Positions 35,815-46,457 of a stretch of 64,000 bases of DNA are shown piece after piece. A program made the translations under genes and the position numbers. The DNA comes from Flavobacterium sp. 9 (GTDB lineage: Bacteria; Bacteroidota; Bacteroidia; Flavobacteriales; Flavobacteriaceae), in NCBI RefSeq assembly GCF_002754195.1, contig NZ_PEEU01000001.1:4588001-4652000 (forward strand), read 5' to 3'. Below the pieces are notes generated by a model, which saw nothing but the letters and a program-made list of their open reading frames with translations, was not told the origin of the DNA and did not search any database. Numbering within the stretch: the first letter of the stretch is position 1; the number at the start of each line of letters is the position of its first letter.

Positions 35815-36437
35815 TTAATTGTAGAAAAATAACAAATTATAACAAATTGTTTGTTTTTAAACAAAAAGTGACTTGTTTCGAATTTTTATAAATCTTTTTG
35901 TAGCTTCTAAGATACTAAGACTCTAAGTTAGTAAGTTTTTTCGTCTTAGCGCCTTAGTATCTAAGAAACTTAGAACCTTTTTTTGAAGCATCAAAATTGG
36001 CGTTTTGTTAAACAAAAGTTTTTTAGGAATAAAACGATAAAGGGGGCAAAGGTGCAGAGAGGCAAAGGTAAAAGGTTTTTCTTAGCGTCTTGTTACTAGA
36101 ACATAGCCCGAGGTTTCAACCTTGGGACACATAGCGTATCGACGAAAATCATAATATTGCATTCCCAAGGTTGAAACCTTGGGCTATGGTTGAAATAGAA
36201 AATCCTTTTTAATCTTTAATCAGGAGCAAAAAAATAACTGCTAAGACTCTAAGTTGCTAAGCGACTAAGCTAAAAAACTTAGAATCTTAGAAACTTAGCG
36301 CCTTAGCAGCTTAGTTAGTGTTGTTTATCGGAATAAAAATTTAATGTTTTTAATCTTTTATGTTCGTAAGATTTAAAATACTAAAAGAAAAAAACTTAGA
36401 ATCTTAGCATCTCAGTATCTTAGAGTCTCAAAAAAAA
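35815..36437. repeat. Repeat-filled 600-base intergenic region
   Basis: Three kinds of element are visible. Runs of cttag/ctaag words form imperfect inverted repeats (about 35905-35985, 36239-36315, 36385-36430). A near-perfect 26-bp inverted repeat is built on cccaaggttgaaacc (arms 36102-36127 and 36163-36188, one mismatch). A purine-rich piece joins them (36035-36085). No coding sequence. Confidence 0.75.
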
Positions 36438-37892
36438 TTAAAGACTTGGTAAATCTCCGTTTCCTTTGGTTGGCAAGTTGGTATATCCCATTAAGAATAA
36501 ATCTACCTCTCTTGCTGCTTCGCGACCTTCTGAAATAGCCCATACAATTAATGATTGTCCTCTTCGCATATCTCCTGCAGTGAAAATATGAGGAACATTC
36601 GTTTGATAATTTTTAGCTTTATAGTTGCTTCTCATATCAATTTCAAGACCCAATTGCTCGCTTAAAGTTTTTTCAGGACCTGTAAATCCTAAAGCCAATA
36701 AAGCTAAATCGCAAGGCCAGATTTTCTCAGAACCTTCTTTTTCGATTAATTCAGGACGTTGACCCGGAGTCATTTTCCATTGTACTTCAACGGTTTTTAA
36801 ACCTACTAATTCTCCTTTTTCATTAGATAAGAATTCTTTAGTATTGATTAACCAGTTTCTGTCGCAACCTTCTTCGTGAGAAGATGACGTTTTTAACTGC
36901 AACGGCCAGAAAGGCCAAGGAGTTGTCTCGCTTCTTCCAACTGGAGGTTTTGGTAAAATCTCGAAATTTGTTACTGATTTTGCTCCGTGTCTGTTTGATG
37001 TTCCAACGCAGTCAGAACCTGTATCTCCACCACCAATTACGATTACGTCTTTTCCTGTTGCTTTAACCTGATCCGGAATTGATTCTCCGTATAAAACTTT
37101 AGTTTGTTGTGTCAAGAAATCCATTGCCTGAACAATGCCTTTGCTTTCGATTCCTTTAGTTGGCAAACTTCTTCTTTCAGTTGCTCCACCGCACAATACT
37201 ATAGAATCAAAAGAATTAAGTTCGTCTACGCTAAAGTTTACTCCAACGTTTACATTCACTTTAAAAGTGATTCCTTCGGCTTCAAGGATTGCTACACGTC
37301 TGTCGATGATTCCTTTCTCCAATTTGAAATTTGGAATTCCGTAACGTAATAAACCTCCAATTGCGTTGTCTCTTTCAAAAACAGTTACTGTGTGACCAGC
37401 TCTGTTTAATTGTTGAGCCGCCGCCAAACCTGCAGGACCTGAACCAATAACAGCAACAGTTTTTCCTGTTCTTGTTTTTGGTGCTTGTGGTTTAATCCAA
37501 CCTTCAGCAAAACCTCTTTCGATGATGTTTTTTTCGATGTTTTCGATTGCAACAGGTTCTTTGATGATTCCTAATACACATGATTTCTCACATGGAGCAG
37601 GGCATAAGCGACCAGTAAATTCCGGAAAGTTATTAGTAGATTGTAAAATCTCTAAGGCACTTTGCCATTCTTCCTGATGCACCATGTCGTTGAAATCAGG
37701 AATTAAATTTCCTAATGGACAAGAACTGTGGCAAAAAGGAATACCACAATCCATACATCTTGAACCTTGTTCTTTTATTTTATCTTTTGCTAACGGAATT
37801 GTAAATTCGTTGTAGTTCGAAACACGTTCTGCTACTGCTAAATTACTTTCATCAGCTCTGCTATATTCTTTAAATCCGCCTATTTTACCCAT
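36438..37892 (-). CDS. gltD: Glutamate synthase (NADPH) small subunit
   Basis: 484 residues. The subunit passes electrons from NADPH through FAD and iron-sulfur clusters to the large subunit for glutamate formation from glutamine and 2-oxoglutarate. N-terminal cluster cysteines are in CMDCGIPFCHSSC (C46, C49, C54, C58) and CPAPCEKSC (C97, C101, C105). The FAD site is VIGSGPAG (148-155), the NADPH site VIGGGDTGSDC and the C-terminal FAD contact FTAGDMRRGQSLIVWAI. It lies 96 bases downstream of gltB on the same strand, the usual gltBD order. Confidence 0.95.
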   Translation of the reverse strand: MGKIGGFKEYSRADESNLAVAERVSNYNEFTIPLAKDKIKEQGSRCMDCGIPFCHSSCPLGNLIPDFNDMVHQEEWQSALEILQSTNNFPEFTGRLCPAPCEKSCVLGIIKEPVAIENIEKNIIERGFAEGWIKPQAPKTRTGKTVAVIGSGPAGLAAAQQLNRAGHTVTVFERDNAIGGLLRYGIPNFKLEKGIIDRRVAILEAEGITFKVNVNVGVNFSVDELNSFDSIVLCGGATERRSLPTKGIESKGIVQAMDFLTQQTKVLYGESIPDQVKATGKDVIVIGGGDTGSDCVGTSNRHGAKSVTNFEILPKPPVGRSETTPWPFWPLQLKTSSSHEEGCDRNWLINTKEFLSNEKGELVGLKTVEVQWKMTPGQRPELIEKEGSEKIWPCDLALLALGFTGPEKTLSEQLGLEIDMRSNYKAKNYQTNVPHIFTAGDMRRGQSLIVWAISEGREAAREVDLFLMGYTNLPTKGNGDLPSL

Positions 37893-37988
37893 GACATTTT
37901 AATTAAATTTAGTTTTGAGATTGAGATGTGAGAAGTGAGTTGAAAAACATCAACTTAGTACCTCTGCACCTTTGTAACTCAGAACCTC

Positions 37989-40900
37989 TTAATCAGCTAT
38001 TAATTCTTCTATTTTCTTTTCTTCTGCAATTCGTTGTAATGCTTTTTTGTAATCAGTTGGCATTACTTTTACGAAATTGTTTTGTTCATTTTCCCAGTCT
38101 GCTAAAATTCTTTTTGCTAATGGACTGCTTGTGTACAATGAATGGTTTTTGATCAATCGTCTTAGTTTTGTAATGTCTTCCTCTTCCATTGGATCAAATG
38201 CAACCATTTCCATGTTACATAAAGTTGAATCGAATTTTTGATTTGGATCATAAACATAAGCCACACCACCGCTCATACCAGCTGCGAAGTTTCTTCCTGT
38301 TTTTCCTAAAACAACGACTGTACCACCTGTCATGTACTCGCATCCGTGATCTCCAATTCCTTCAACAACCGCAGTTGCTCCAGAATTTCTCACACAAAAA
38401 CGCTCTCCGGCCATTCCATTAATGTAAGCCTCTCCGGTGATAGCTCCGTAAAGGGCAACGTTCCCGATAATGATGTTTTCTTCAGGCTTGAAGGTTGCAG
38501 TAGGAGGGACTTTGATAATCAATTTTCCTCCGGATAATCCTTTTCCTAAATAATCATTACAGTTTCCGTGAATTTTAAACGACAATCCATTTGTTGCAAA
38601 TGCACCAAAACTTTGTCCGGCAGAACCTTCAAAATCAACTAAAATAGTGTCATCAGGTAAACCTTGTGCGCCATATATTTTTGAGATTTCATTACTCAAA
38701 ATGGCACCTACAGAACGGTCTGTATTTTTAATTTTAAATGTAACTCTTGTTTTTTCTTTTCTATAAATAGACGGAATCGCTTCTTTGATAATGGCAAAAT
38801 CCAATACGTTATCTAAATCGTGATCTTGTTCAGTTGTATTGTGAATTGGCTGTGTTTTAGCTTTTTCCGGTTTGTATAGAATTGATGATAAGTCTAAACC
38901 ATTTGCTTTATAATGTTTGATAGCTTTGTTCACATTTAATTTTTGTGATTGACCAACCATTTCTTTTAAGGTTCTGAAACCTAATTGCGCCATGATTTCT
39001 CTTAATTCTTCAGCAATAAAATACATGAAGTTGATTACGTGCTCCGGAGTTCCTTTGAAATTTTTTCTCAATTCAGGATCCTGAGTTGCAATACCAACCG
39101 GACAAGTATTTAAGTGACAAGCTCTCATCATAATACATCCAGAAGCAACAAGTGGAGCAGTAGCAAAACCAAATTCTTCGGCTCCTAATAATGCAGCGAT
39201 TGCTACGTCACGACCAGTTTTTAATTGTCCGTCACATTCAAGAACTACACGGCTTCTTAAATCATTTAAGATCAACGTTTGTTGTGCTTCAGCCAATCCA
39301 AGTTCCCATGGAATACCTGTGTGTTGTAATGAAGTCAATGGTGCAGCACCAGTTCCTCCGTCATAACCAGAAATAAGGATAACGTCAGCTTTTGCTTTGG
39401 CAACACCGGCAGCAATTGTTCCAACTCCAACTTCAGAAACTAATTTTACATTGATACGAGCTTCACGATTCGCGTTTTTCAAATCATAAATCAATTGAGA
39501 TAAATCCTCAATAGAGTAAATATCGTGGTGAGGAGGAGGTGAAATCAAACCTACATAAGGTGTAGAGTTTCTGGTTTCGGCAATCCAAGGCACCACTTTT
39601 TCTCCAGGTAATTGTCCACCTTCACCAGGTTTTGCACCTTGAGCCATTTTAATCTGAATCTCTTTAGCATTTGTCAAATAGTTGATCGAAACACCAAAAC
39701 GTCCCGAAGCAACTTGTTTGATTGCACTATTTCTAGAATCTCCGTTAATTTCTTTCTGGAAACGTTTTGGATCTTCTCCACCTTCTCCAGAGTTACTTTT
39801 TCCGCCAATTCTGTTCATGGCAATTGCCAAATTCTCGTGCGCTTCTCTACTGATAGATCCGTAAGACATTGCACCAGTTTTGAATTTCTTTACAATTTCT
39901 GTCCAAGGTTCTACTTCATCAATAGAAATTGGATCTAAATTATTGAATTCAAACATTCCTCTAATCGTCATTAAGTTTGAGCTTTGCTCGTTAACCATAT
40001 TAGAGTATTCTTTATAACTTTCAGGACTGTTTAAACGAACAGCTTGTTGTAATTTAGAAATAGTTGTTGGATTAAACATATGTTTTTCTCCACCACGTCT
40101 CCATCTATAAATTCCTCCAATTTCTAACGGAAGCAAACTTGCAACTTTTGAATTTGGAAATGCTTTTTGGAAACGTTTCTTCACTTCTTTTTCTACTTCG
40201 ATCAAACCAATTCCTTCGATTCTTGAAGGTGTGTAAGGGAAATATTTAGAAGTAAATGTTTTGTTTAAACCTAAAATCTCGAAAATCTGAGCAGCTCTAT
40301 ATGAATGTAAAGTAGAGATACCAATTTTGTTCATGATCTTAACGATTCCTTTTGCAATCGCTTTGTTATAGTTTACAACTGCATAATCAGCTTTTACACC
40401 AGTAATGAATCCTTGTGCAACCTGATCATAAATGATTTCGTTTACCATATATGGATTAATCGCACTTGCGCCATATCCAAATAATAAAGCAAAATGATGC
40501 GGTTCACGAGGTTCTGCAGATTCGATTATGATTCCGAATTTAGAACGAACCTGTAAAATATTCAAAGAGTGGTGAATGTAAGAACAAGCCAATAACATAG
40601 GAATTGGAGCTAATTCTTCGCTAACACCTCTATCTGATAAGATGATAATATTGCATCCTTCAGAAACAGCTTTAAAAGTTGCCTGAACACATTTTTCAAG
40701 CGCGCGTTCTAAACCGTTAACTCCTTTTTCTATTTTATATAAAGTAGAAATTGTAGCCGATTTAAAATCTGCGTGATCAATGTTTCTTATTTTATCTAAA
40801 TCCTCATTAGAAATAACAGGATTTTGGATTTTTAGTTTTTTACATTGTTTAGATTCAATTTCGAAAATATTGAAATCTCCACCAATTGCTAAACTGATAT

Positions 40901-42506
40901 CAGTAATAATTTCTTCACGAATACCATCCAAAGGCGGGTTGGTAACCTGAGCAAATAATTGTTTGAAATAGTTGTACAATAATTGCGGTTGGTCTGATAA
41001 AACTGCCAAAGGCGTGTCGTTACCCATAGAACTGATTGCTTCAGCTCCCTGACCTCCCATTGGGTTGATGATGGTTTTTAAATCTTCAATTGTATAACCA
41101 AATAAACGTTGTCTTGTTAAGAAATCAAGTTTCTCAACCGGAGTAGGATTATTGGTATAAGGAATTTTCGATAAAGGCAATAAGTTAGCATCGATCCATT
41201 CTTTGTACGGACGTTTTGTAACAATTGCTTTTTTAACCTCTTCATCTTCAATAATACGACCTTCGTTCATGTCAACCAAGAACATTTTTCCTGGCTCTAA
41301 ACGTCCGTGCTGAATAACATCTTCAGGATCGATATCCAGTACACCAATTTCTGATGACATGATTACGAAACCACTATGTGTTAAAGTATAACGAGAAGGA
41401 CGCAATCCGTTTCTGTCTAATAATGCACCAATTACATTACCATCCGTAAACGGAATAGAAGCTGGACCATCCCAAGGCTCCATAATACAAGCGTTGAATT
41501 CGTAGAAAGCTTTTTTCTCCTCAGACATAGTCTGGTGTTTTTCCCAAGCTTCAGGAACAACCATCATCATCGCTTCCGGCAATGAACGGCCTGTCATTAA
41601 TAAAAGTTCTACAACCATATCCATAGAAGCAGAATCTGATTTTCCTTCTAAGATAATTGGGAATAGTTTTTTGATATCATCGCCAAAAACTTTGCTTTGC
41701 ATAAGCTCTTCACGAGCACGCATACGGCTTACGTTTCCACGAAGTGTATTGATCTCACCATTATGACACATGTATCTAAACGGTTGAGCAAGTTCCCATG
41801 AAGGGAAAGTATTTGTAGAGAAACGTTGGTGAACTAACGCCAAACGAGTCACTAAATCTGGATCTTTTAAGTCAACATAATATCGGCTGATGTCTTCCGG
41901 CATCAATAGACCTTTATATATTATGGTAGTTGTCGATAAACTAGAGAAATAAAACATATGACTTTCAGAGGTTTTTGATCCTCTTACGGCATGTTCAGCA
42001 ATTTTTCTAGCTGCAAAAAGTTTTGCATTAAATTCATTTTCAGTTAAATCCTGACCGTTTTTAGAAACGAAAACTTGTTTAACTGTTGGTTCTTTTTCTG
42101 CGGCAATCTGCCCTAAATTTTCTACTTCAACAGGCACGTCTCTCCAACCAAGAATCTTTAAATTCTGATCCTTGATAGTCGATTCGAAAGCGTTGATACA
42201 AAAAGAAACCTGGTTTTTGCTTTTTGGTAAAAAAACCATTCCTACTGCATACTCACGCGTTTCAGGGATTTCAAAATCACATACTTTTTTAAAAAAATCA
42301 TGTGGGATATCGAATAAAATTCCAGCCCCGTCTCCAGTTCTTCCATCAGAACTAACGGCACCACGATGTTCCAATTTTATTAAGATGTCCAATGCTTTGT
42401 GAATAATATCGTTTGACTTAATACCATTCAAATTACAAATAAATCCTGCACCACAATTGTCGTGTTCAAATTCAGGCAAATAAAGCCCTTGTTCTTTAAC
42501 TTTCAT
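37989..42506 (-). CDS. gltB: Glutamate synthase large subunit
   Basis: I place the start at 42506 ([21 protein letters not shown]), giving 1505 residues; a TATTTTTG promoter box at 42524-42531 lies between this ATG and the longer frame start at 42548. The order is a class II glutamine amidotransferase domain with Cys18 in DNCG (exposed after removal of a short propeptide), the central domain, the FMN/2-oxoglutarate barrel with [13 protein letters not shown] and the 3Fe-4S cysteines in [17 protein letters not shown], and the C-terminal GXGXG beta-helix ([20 protein letters not shown]). It releases ammonia from glutamine and forms glutamate. Confidence 0.96.
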   Translation of the reverse strand: MKVKEQGLYLPEFEHDNCGAGFICNLNGIKSNDIIHKALDILIKLEHRGAVSSDGRTGDGAGILFDIPHDFFKKVCDFEIPETREYAVGMVFLPKSKNQVSFCINAFESTIKDQNLKILGWRDVPVEVENLGQIAAEKEPTVKQVFVSKNGQDLTENEFNAKLFAARKIAEHAVRGSKTSESHMFYFSSLSTTTIIYKGLLMPEDISRYYVDLKDPDLVTRLALVHQRFSTNTFPSWELAQPFRYMCHNGEINTLRGNVSRMRAREELMQSKVFGDDIKKLFPIILEGKSDSASMDMVVELLLMTGRSLPEAMMMVVPEAWEKHQTMSEEKKAFYEFNACIMEPWDGPASIPFTDGNVIGALLDRNGLRPSRYTLTHSGFVIMSSEIGVLDIDPEDVIQHGRLEPGKMFLVDMNEGRIIEDEEVKKAIVTKRPYKEWIDANLLPLSKIPYTNNPTPVEKLDFLTRQRLFGYTIEDLKTIINPMGGQGAEAISSMGNDTPLAVLSDQPQLLYNYFKQLFAQVTNPPLDGIREEIITDISLAIGGDFNIFEIESKQCKKLKIQNPVISNEDLDKIRNIDHADFKSATISTLYKIEKGVNGLERALEKCVQATFKAVSEGCNIIILSDRGVSEELAPIPMLLACSYIHHSLNILQVRSKFGIIIESAEPREPHHFALLFGYGASAINPYMVNEIIYDQVAQGFITGVKADYAVVNYNKAIAKGIVKIMNKIGISTLHSYRAAQIFEILGLNKTFTSKYFPYTPSRIEGIGLIEVEKEVKKRFQKAFPNSKVASLLPLEIGGIYRWRRGGEKHMFNPTTISKLQQAVRLNSPESYKEYSNMVNEQSSNLMTIRGMFEFNNLDPISIDEVEPWTEIVKKFKTGAMSYGSISREAHENLAIAMNRIGGKSNSGEGGEDPKRFQKEINGDSRNSAIKQVASGRFGVSINYLTNAKEIQIKMAQGAKPGEGGQLPGEKVVPWIAETRNSTPYVGLISPPPHHDIYSIEDLSQLIYDLKNANREARINVKLVSEVGVGTIAAGVAKAKADVILISGYDGGTGAAPLTSLQHTGIPWELGLAEAQQTLILNDLRSRVVLECDGQLKTGRDVAIAALLGAEEFGFATAPLVASGCIMMRACHLNTCPVGIATQDPELRKNFKGTPEHVINFMYFIAEELREIMAQLGFRTLKEMVGQSQKLNVNKAIKHYKANGLDLSSILYKPEKAKTQPIHNTTEQDHDLDNVLDFAIIKEAIPSIYRKEKTRVTFKIKNTDRSVGAILSNEISKIYGAQGLPDDTILVDFEGSAGQSFGAFATNGLSFKIHGNCNDYLGKGLSGGKLIIKVPPTATFKPEENIIIGNVALYGAITGEAYINGMAGERFCVRNSGATAVVEGIGDHGCEYMTGGTVVVLGKTGRNFAAGMSGGVAYVYDPNQKFDSTLCNMEMVAFDPMEEEDITKLRRLIKNHSLYTSSPLAKRILADWENEQNNFVKVMPTDYKKALQRIAEEKKIEELIAD

Positions 42507-42523
42507 TCTTGATATTTTTTCTA

Positions 42524-42531
42524 CAAAAATA
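42524..42531 (-). promoter_or_regulatory. -7 box of gltB; decides the start codon
   Basis: TATTTTTG on the minus strand, 17 bases before the ATG at 42506. Because transcription would begin near 42518, the in-frame start at 42548 cannot be used from this promoter. Confidence 0.5.
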
Positions 42532-42681
42532 AAGATTTCGTTAAACATAATGTATTGAAATTGTAATTTGACTTACATTTTTATCGTAATACTAGAAAAA
42601 CGCTTCTTAATTGATAATAATATTATATTAAGCATTGCGAATTGCCAAAATGACAACACGCATTAAAATATATTAAGAAAA

Positions 42682-42710
42682 ATCGCCGTAAGGCTAATGA
42701 ATGCGGTGAT
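42682..42710. other. Hairpin in the gltB-sucC divergent spacer
   Basis: A 7-bp stem atcgccg / cggtgat (one G-U) flanked by A/T runs lies in the 415-base spacer 42507-42921. It could end a short transcript or be an attenuator; nothing else except the two promoter boxes is evident in the spacer. Confidence 0.35.
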
Positions 42711-42865
42711 GTTTTTGTTAAATATCAAACGTTTTAGTAGTTTTGAGTTAATATTAACAAATCATTTTGTTAACTATTTCTTCGCATTCAAAATGAATAA
42801 ACGCTTAACAGATATAACACTCGTTTTTTAATTGAAAAAGATTTTACTATTAAGTTGAATTTTGC

Positions 42866-42873
42866 TACTTTTG
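42866..42873 (+). promoter_or_regulatory. -7 box of sucC
   Basis: TACTTTTG matches TAnnTTTG and lies 48 bases before the sucC ATG. No clear -33 partner is seen. Confidence 0.5.
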
Positions 42874-42921
42874 TCGCACTTTTATTCTGAAATAAATTCA
42901 GAACCAGACAAATTCTATATT

Positions 42922-44115
42922 ATGAACATACACGAATATCAAGGAAAAGAAATTTTAGCAAGTTACGGAGTACGCATTCAACGCGGAATTGTGGCTAACA
43001 ATGCGGTTGAAGCTGTGGCTGCTGCAAAACAATTAACTGCCGAAACTGGTACAGGATGGCATGTGATAAAAGCACAAATTCACGCAGGTGGACGTGGAAA
43101 AGGTGGTGGAGTGAAGTTGGCTAAAAACTTGCAACAAGTTGAAGAAATTGCTGAACAAATCATCGGAATGCAATTGATTACACCTCAAACTTCTGCTGAG
43201 GGTAAAAAAGTAAACAAAATTTTAGTTGCTGAAGATGTTTACTATCCTGGTGAAAGCGAAACGTCTGAATTTTATGTTTCTGTTTTATTGAATAGAGGTA
43301 CAGGACGTAACATGATCATGTATTCTACTGAAGGTGGAATGGATATCGAAGAAGTTGCTGAGCATACTCCACACTTAATCTTTACTGAAGAAGTTGATCC
43401 TAATGTTGGATTACAAGGTTTTCAAGCAAGAAGAATTGCCTTTAACTTAGGTCTTTCTGGAAATGCTTTTAAAGAAATGGTTAAATTCATCGATTCATTA
43501 TACAATGCTTATATTGGTTCTGATGCTTCTATGTTTGAAATCAACCCGGTTTTGAAAACTTCAGATAACAAAATTTTAGCTGTTGATGCTAAAGTTAATA
43601 TCGATGATAACGCTTTATACAGACAACCAAAATATGCTGAGATGAGAGATATCCGTGAGGAGAATCCTATCGAAGTTGAAGCTAAAGAAGTAGGTTTGAA
43701 CTATGTAGATCTTGACGGTACTGTAGGATGTATGGTAAACGGAGCAGGTCTTGCAATGGCAACTATGGATTTAATTAAATACGCTGGTTTTGAGCCTGCT
43801 AACTTCTTAGACGTTGGTGGAACTGCTGATGCAAAACGTGTTGAAACTGCTTTCCGTATTATCTTAAAAGATCCAAACGTAAAAGCAATTTTAATTAACA
43901 TCTTCGGAGGAATCGTTCGTTGTGACCGTGTTGCTCAAGGAGTTGTTGATGCTTACAAAAATATGGGCGATGCTATCAATGTGCCAATTATCGTTCGTTT
44001 GCAAGGAACAAATGCTGAAATTGCAAAAGAATTAATTGACAATTCAGGTATGCCAATTTTATCAGCTACTCAATTTCAAGAAGCTGCTGATCAAGTTAAA
44101 GCTGCATTATCTTAA
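42922..44115 (+). CDS. sucC: Succinyl-CoA synthetase (ADP-forming) beta subunit
   Basis: Starting at MNIHEYQGKEILASYGVRIQRG (42922) gives 397 residues, the normal length; 20 upstream codons of the open frame overlap the promoter. With the alpha subunit it converts succinyl-CoA to succinate with ATP formation in the TCA cycle. An N-terminal ATP-grasp domain (HAGGRGKGGGVKLAKN, near residue 50) and the C-terminal CoA-ligase domain (GCMVNGAGLAMATMD, FGGIVRCDRVAQGV) are intact. The alpha subunit gene sucD is not adjacent. Confidence 0.96.
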   Translation: MNIHEYQGKEILASYGVRIQRGIVANNAVEAVAAAKQLTAETGTGWHVIKAQIHAGGRGKGGGVKLAKNLQQVEEIAEQIIGMQLITPQTSAEGKKVNKILVAEDVYYPGESETSEFYVSVLLNRGTGRNMIMYSTEGGMDIEEVAEHTPHLIFTEEVDPNVGLQGFQARRIAFNLGLSGNAFKEMVKFIDSLYNAYIGSDASMFEINPVLKTSDNKILAVDAKVNIDDNALYRQPKYAEMRDIREENPIEVEAKEVGLNYVDLDGTVGCMVNGAGLAMATMDLIKYAGFEPANFLDVGGTADAKRVETAFRIILKDPNVKAILINIFGGIVRCDRVAQGVVDAYKNMGDAINVPIIVRLQGTNAEIAKELIDNSGMPILSATQFQEAADQVKAALS

Positions 44116-44130
44116 TAAATAATATTGTAG

Positions 44131-44150
44131 AGATGCACTGCTGTGCATCT
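44131..44150. repeat. Palindrome, covarying member of the cgcacagcagtgcg family
   Basis: agatgcactgctgtgcatct: compared with agacgcacagcagtgcgtct elsewhere, C-G pairs are replaced by T-A on both arms. It lies 16 bases after the sucC stop. Confidence 0.7.
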
Positions 44151-44166
44151 TCTCTTTAATATATAG

Positions 44167-44196
44167 AAAATCCCTTCGATCATTCGGAGGGATTTT
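44167..44196 (+). terminator. Intrinsic terminator of sucC
   Basis: A 12-bp stem (aaaatcccttcg / cggagggatttt, one G-U) with a 6-base loop followed by a T-run. Confidence 0.82.
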
Positions 44197-44227
44197 TTTT
44201 TTGAAGTTAATTTTATCGTAGGGAGAT

Positions 44228-44575
44228 TTAACCGCAAAGCACGCAAAGATTTTTTATTCATAAGATTTTATATAAACGCAAAATTCGCAAAGCTTTGTCA
44301 AAAAAAACTTTGCGAACTTTGTCTTTGCATCTTCAACATAGCCCAAGGTTTCAACCTTGGGATTCGATGTAATTATAAAATATTGCGCTCCAACGGTTGA
44401 AACCGTTGGCAATGTTGATACAGCGTTTGTATAAAGTCATTTATATTTGAAAGATCTTATATAAACGCAAAGTTCGCAAAGCTTTATCATTATAGCTTTG
44501 CGAACTTTGCGTTTAATAAATGTAATCTAAGGAAAAAACCTTAGCGTTCTTTGCGGTAAAATTTTTGCAGTACGG
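44228..44575. repeat. Nested intergenic repeats after sucC
   Basis: Two units of the accgcaaag / cgcaaagttcgcaaagct family (44228-44330 and 44463-44575) enclose a pair of palindromes of the cccaaggtttcaaccttggg family (44337-44362 and 44389-44414). The second palindrome has a changed but still self-complementary core (ccaacggttgaaaccgttgg). No coding sequence in this 465-base gap. Confidence 0.75.
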
Positions 44576-44580
44576 TAAAA

Positions 44581-45045
44581 TTATTTTTTATTTTTTCCGT
44601 TTTTGTAAACTACTTTTTCTACAACAGATGTTTTTCCATTTCCTTTAGGGAATTCTTTCTTTTTAGGTTTTTTAGCTGCCGGGCCAGATTTAGAAGGGGC
44701 TTTATCGCCTCTTCCTCTTTCAGAATCTTTAGCGCTTGCTTTGAATTCAGGTCTTTCTTTGGTGCTATCTTTTTTAGGAATTTCAGCTTTATGTTTAGCC
44801 AAAACATCATTCGGGTTTTTAGGATTTTCTTTCGTTCCTCTTAAATGAATTACTAATCCGTTTAAGAAATTACGCAAAACCTGATCGCCACATTCCATGT
44901 AATTTTCATGATCTTCGGCTCTAAAAAAAGCGCCCAATTCTGATTTTGTAATTCTAAAATCTACTAATTCTAAAATTTCAACTATTTGGTCGTCACGGAG
45001 CATCAAAGCCACGCGCAGTTTTTTTAGGATATCGTTGTTTGTCAT
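44581..45045 (-). CDS. DUF1456 (YehS-like) family protein
   Basis: 154 residues with two related helical halves: MTNNDILKKLRVALMLRDDQIVEILEL with TKSELGAFFR, and CGDQVLRNFLNGLVIHLRG, as in the DUF1456/YehS family. The last 60 residues are a low-complexity basic tail (KASAKDSERGRGDKAPSKSG, PKKKEFPKGN), which suggests nucleic-acid or ribosome contact; this is inference. No enzyme activity is known for the family. Confidence 0.85.
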   Translation of the reverse strand: MTNNDILKKLRVALMLRDDQIVEILELVDFRITKSELGAFFRAEDHENYMECGDQVLRNFLNGLVIHLRGTKENPKNPNDVLAKHKAEIPKKDSTKERPEFKASAKDSERGRGDKAPSKSGPAAKKPKKKEFPKGNGKTSVVEKVVYKNGKNKK

Positions 45046-45160
45046 CGTTTAATTTTTTACAAAGGTACGTTTTAAAACTAATTTGAATACAATTTTAGAT
45101 TTAGAATTGCAGACAAAGTGGAGTGTCTTAATTTTAAATATATATGCTGCCAAAATTTTC

Positions 45161-45399
45161 GCGCAAAGTCGCAAAGACGCCAAGTTCAAGAATTTTTTAA
45201 AATTTAACCTAAGCAAAGTTTTTATTTTGAATTGCCTCCAGCTTTAGCTGGAGATAATAAAATAATACTAAAAAATTGGCTTTAGCCAAAATATCTGTTT
45301 GGCTAAAGCCAATTACACACTTTTTGTAAACTCCAGCTAAAGCTGGAGGCAAGTCAAAAATCATAATTTATAAAACTTTGCGACTCTGCGACTTTGCGA
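45161..45399. repeat. Three nested inverted repeats
   Basis: Outer arms are gcgcaaagtcgcaaag-type text (45161-45183 and 45376-45399, imperfect). Middle arms are ttgcctccagctttagctgg-type (45232-45253 and 45331-45352, perfect 22 bp). Inner arms are aattggctttagccaaa and its complement (45274-45290 and 45298-45314, perfect 17 bp). The whole fills the gap between the DUF1456 gene and the PLP-enzyme gene. Confidence 0.82.
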
Positions 45400-45423
45400 G
45401 AGATAAATCGATATTACTTTTTT

Positions 45424-46452
45424 TTAATTAGAATAACCATTTAAAATAGCAATCAACTTATCCAAATCTTCATATAAATGATTTGCAGTTATAACAATTC
45501 GATTAAGATTATTAGAGTTTTCCTGATATTTAAAACTGGCGATAATAATTTTTTTTGCTTTTAAAATTTCAATCATATTATCATCTTTCAGATAAATTAA
45601 AGGATATGTTTTATCAAATTTAATCGCATCATTTTTGATTAATTTCTGATCAATATAATCCAGATTTTCTAGTAATTTCTGATGTTGAATTATATAAAGA
45701 TCAGAAGCATCAGCCAAAGTTTGTACAAAAGCAGGATTCATTCCCGCAGCAGAAACAAAAGTGCTTAAATTGTGCATCTGATTGATAAAAGAAGCGTCAC
45801 TTGCAATAACTCCGCCAGTTAATCCGAAAGCTTTTCCTATAGAAGAAACCATGATTTTTCTTTTTATCGGAAGATTGATTTTCGAATAAATTCCGCAACC
45901 GTTTTTGCCTAAAATTCCAAGAGAATGCGATTCATCAATAACTAAAGTAACTTCTTTATGATTCGGAATTGTTGCCAATATAGATAAATCAATTGCCTCA
46001 GTTTGAAAACCTGAAACAACATCAGTTAAAATTGTAATTCTCTCCGATTTTGAATCTAATAAGCGCGGGTTTATTTTATCATTTATGAAAACTGGCAAAC
46101 TATCATTTGCCTGAATTGCAGGATGCGTATCCGGAAAATGAAAGAAAGAATCCGTTTGTTTTTTCAATTCATCAATTACTAATTTTCCCGCGAGCATTCC
46201 TGACGAAACTGTAACAGCACTTTCTGCTTTAATGTGTTTGGCCAAAAAAGTTTCGCCATTTTCAAAAGCCGTAAGTTTAATATTTGCGCTTCTGGAACTT
46301 CCGTAAGTAGTTCCCCATTTTTGAATATTTTTGACAACCAATTCCTGAAAAGCCTTATTTGTTGGTAATCCCAAATAAGCCGTTCCGCCAAAATACAAAT
46401 ATTGTTCCTGGTCGATTTCGATAATTCTATCCGGAAATTGATTGACATTCAT
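45424..46452 (-). CDS. PLP-dependent aminotransferase, 2-amino-3-ketobutyrate-CoA ligase/AONS-like
   Basis: 342 residues, fold-type I PLP enzyme of the alpha-oxoamine synthase group. DESHSLG (173-179) contacts the PLP ring, and SSIGKAFGLTGG supplies the Schiff-base K207. YGSSRSANIK near residue 50 matches the family G-x-x-G-S-R turn. It is shorter than 8-amino-7-oxononanoate synthase (about 390). The gene follows the dipeptide epimerase by only 5 bases, so it is in that operon rather than a biotin operon; an activity on an amino acid released from murein peptides is an inference. Confidence 0.82.
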   Translation of the reverse strand: MNVNQFPDRIIEIDQEQYLYFGGTAYLGLPTNKAFQELVVKNIQKWGTTYGSSRSANIKLTAFENGETFLAKHIKAESAVTVSSGMLAGKLVIDELKKQTDSFFHFPDTHPAIQANDSLPVFINDKINPRLLDSKSERITILTDVVSGFQTEAIDLSILATIPNHKEVTLVIDESHSLGILGKNGCGIYSKINLPIKRKIMVSSIGKAFGLTGGVIASDASFINQMHNLSTFVSAAGMNPAFVQTLADASDLYIIQHQKLLENLDYIDQKLIKNDAIKFDKTYPLIYLKDDNMIEILKAKKIIIASFKYQENSNNLNRIVITANHLYEDLDKLIAILNGYSN

Positions 46453-46457
46453 AAGTT

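Noticed and set aside
35905..36430. Possible CRISPR array in the cttag-rich region
   Set aside because: There is no constant repeat length, no unique spacers of regular size, and the words occur in both orientations; no cas gene is in the window.
42507..42548. Longer gltB N-terminus (14 extra residues)
   Set aside because: The extra codons lie upstream of the -7 promoter box, and the family's N-terminal propeptide before the DNCG motif is already present from 42506.
45424..46452. Biotin gene bioF
   Set aside because: The fold type fits, but the protein is about 50 residues short, and the operon contains a dipeptide epimerase and no biotin genes.
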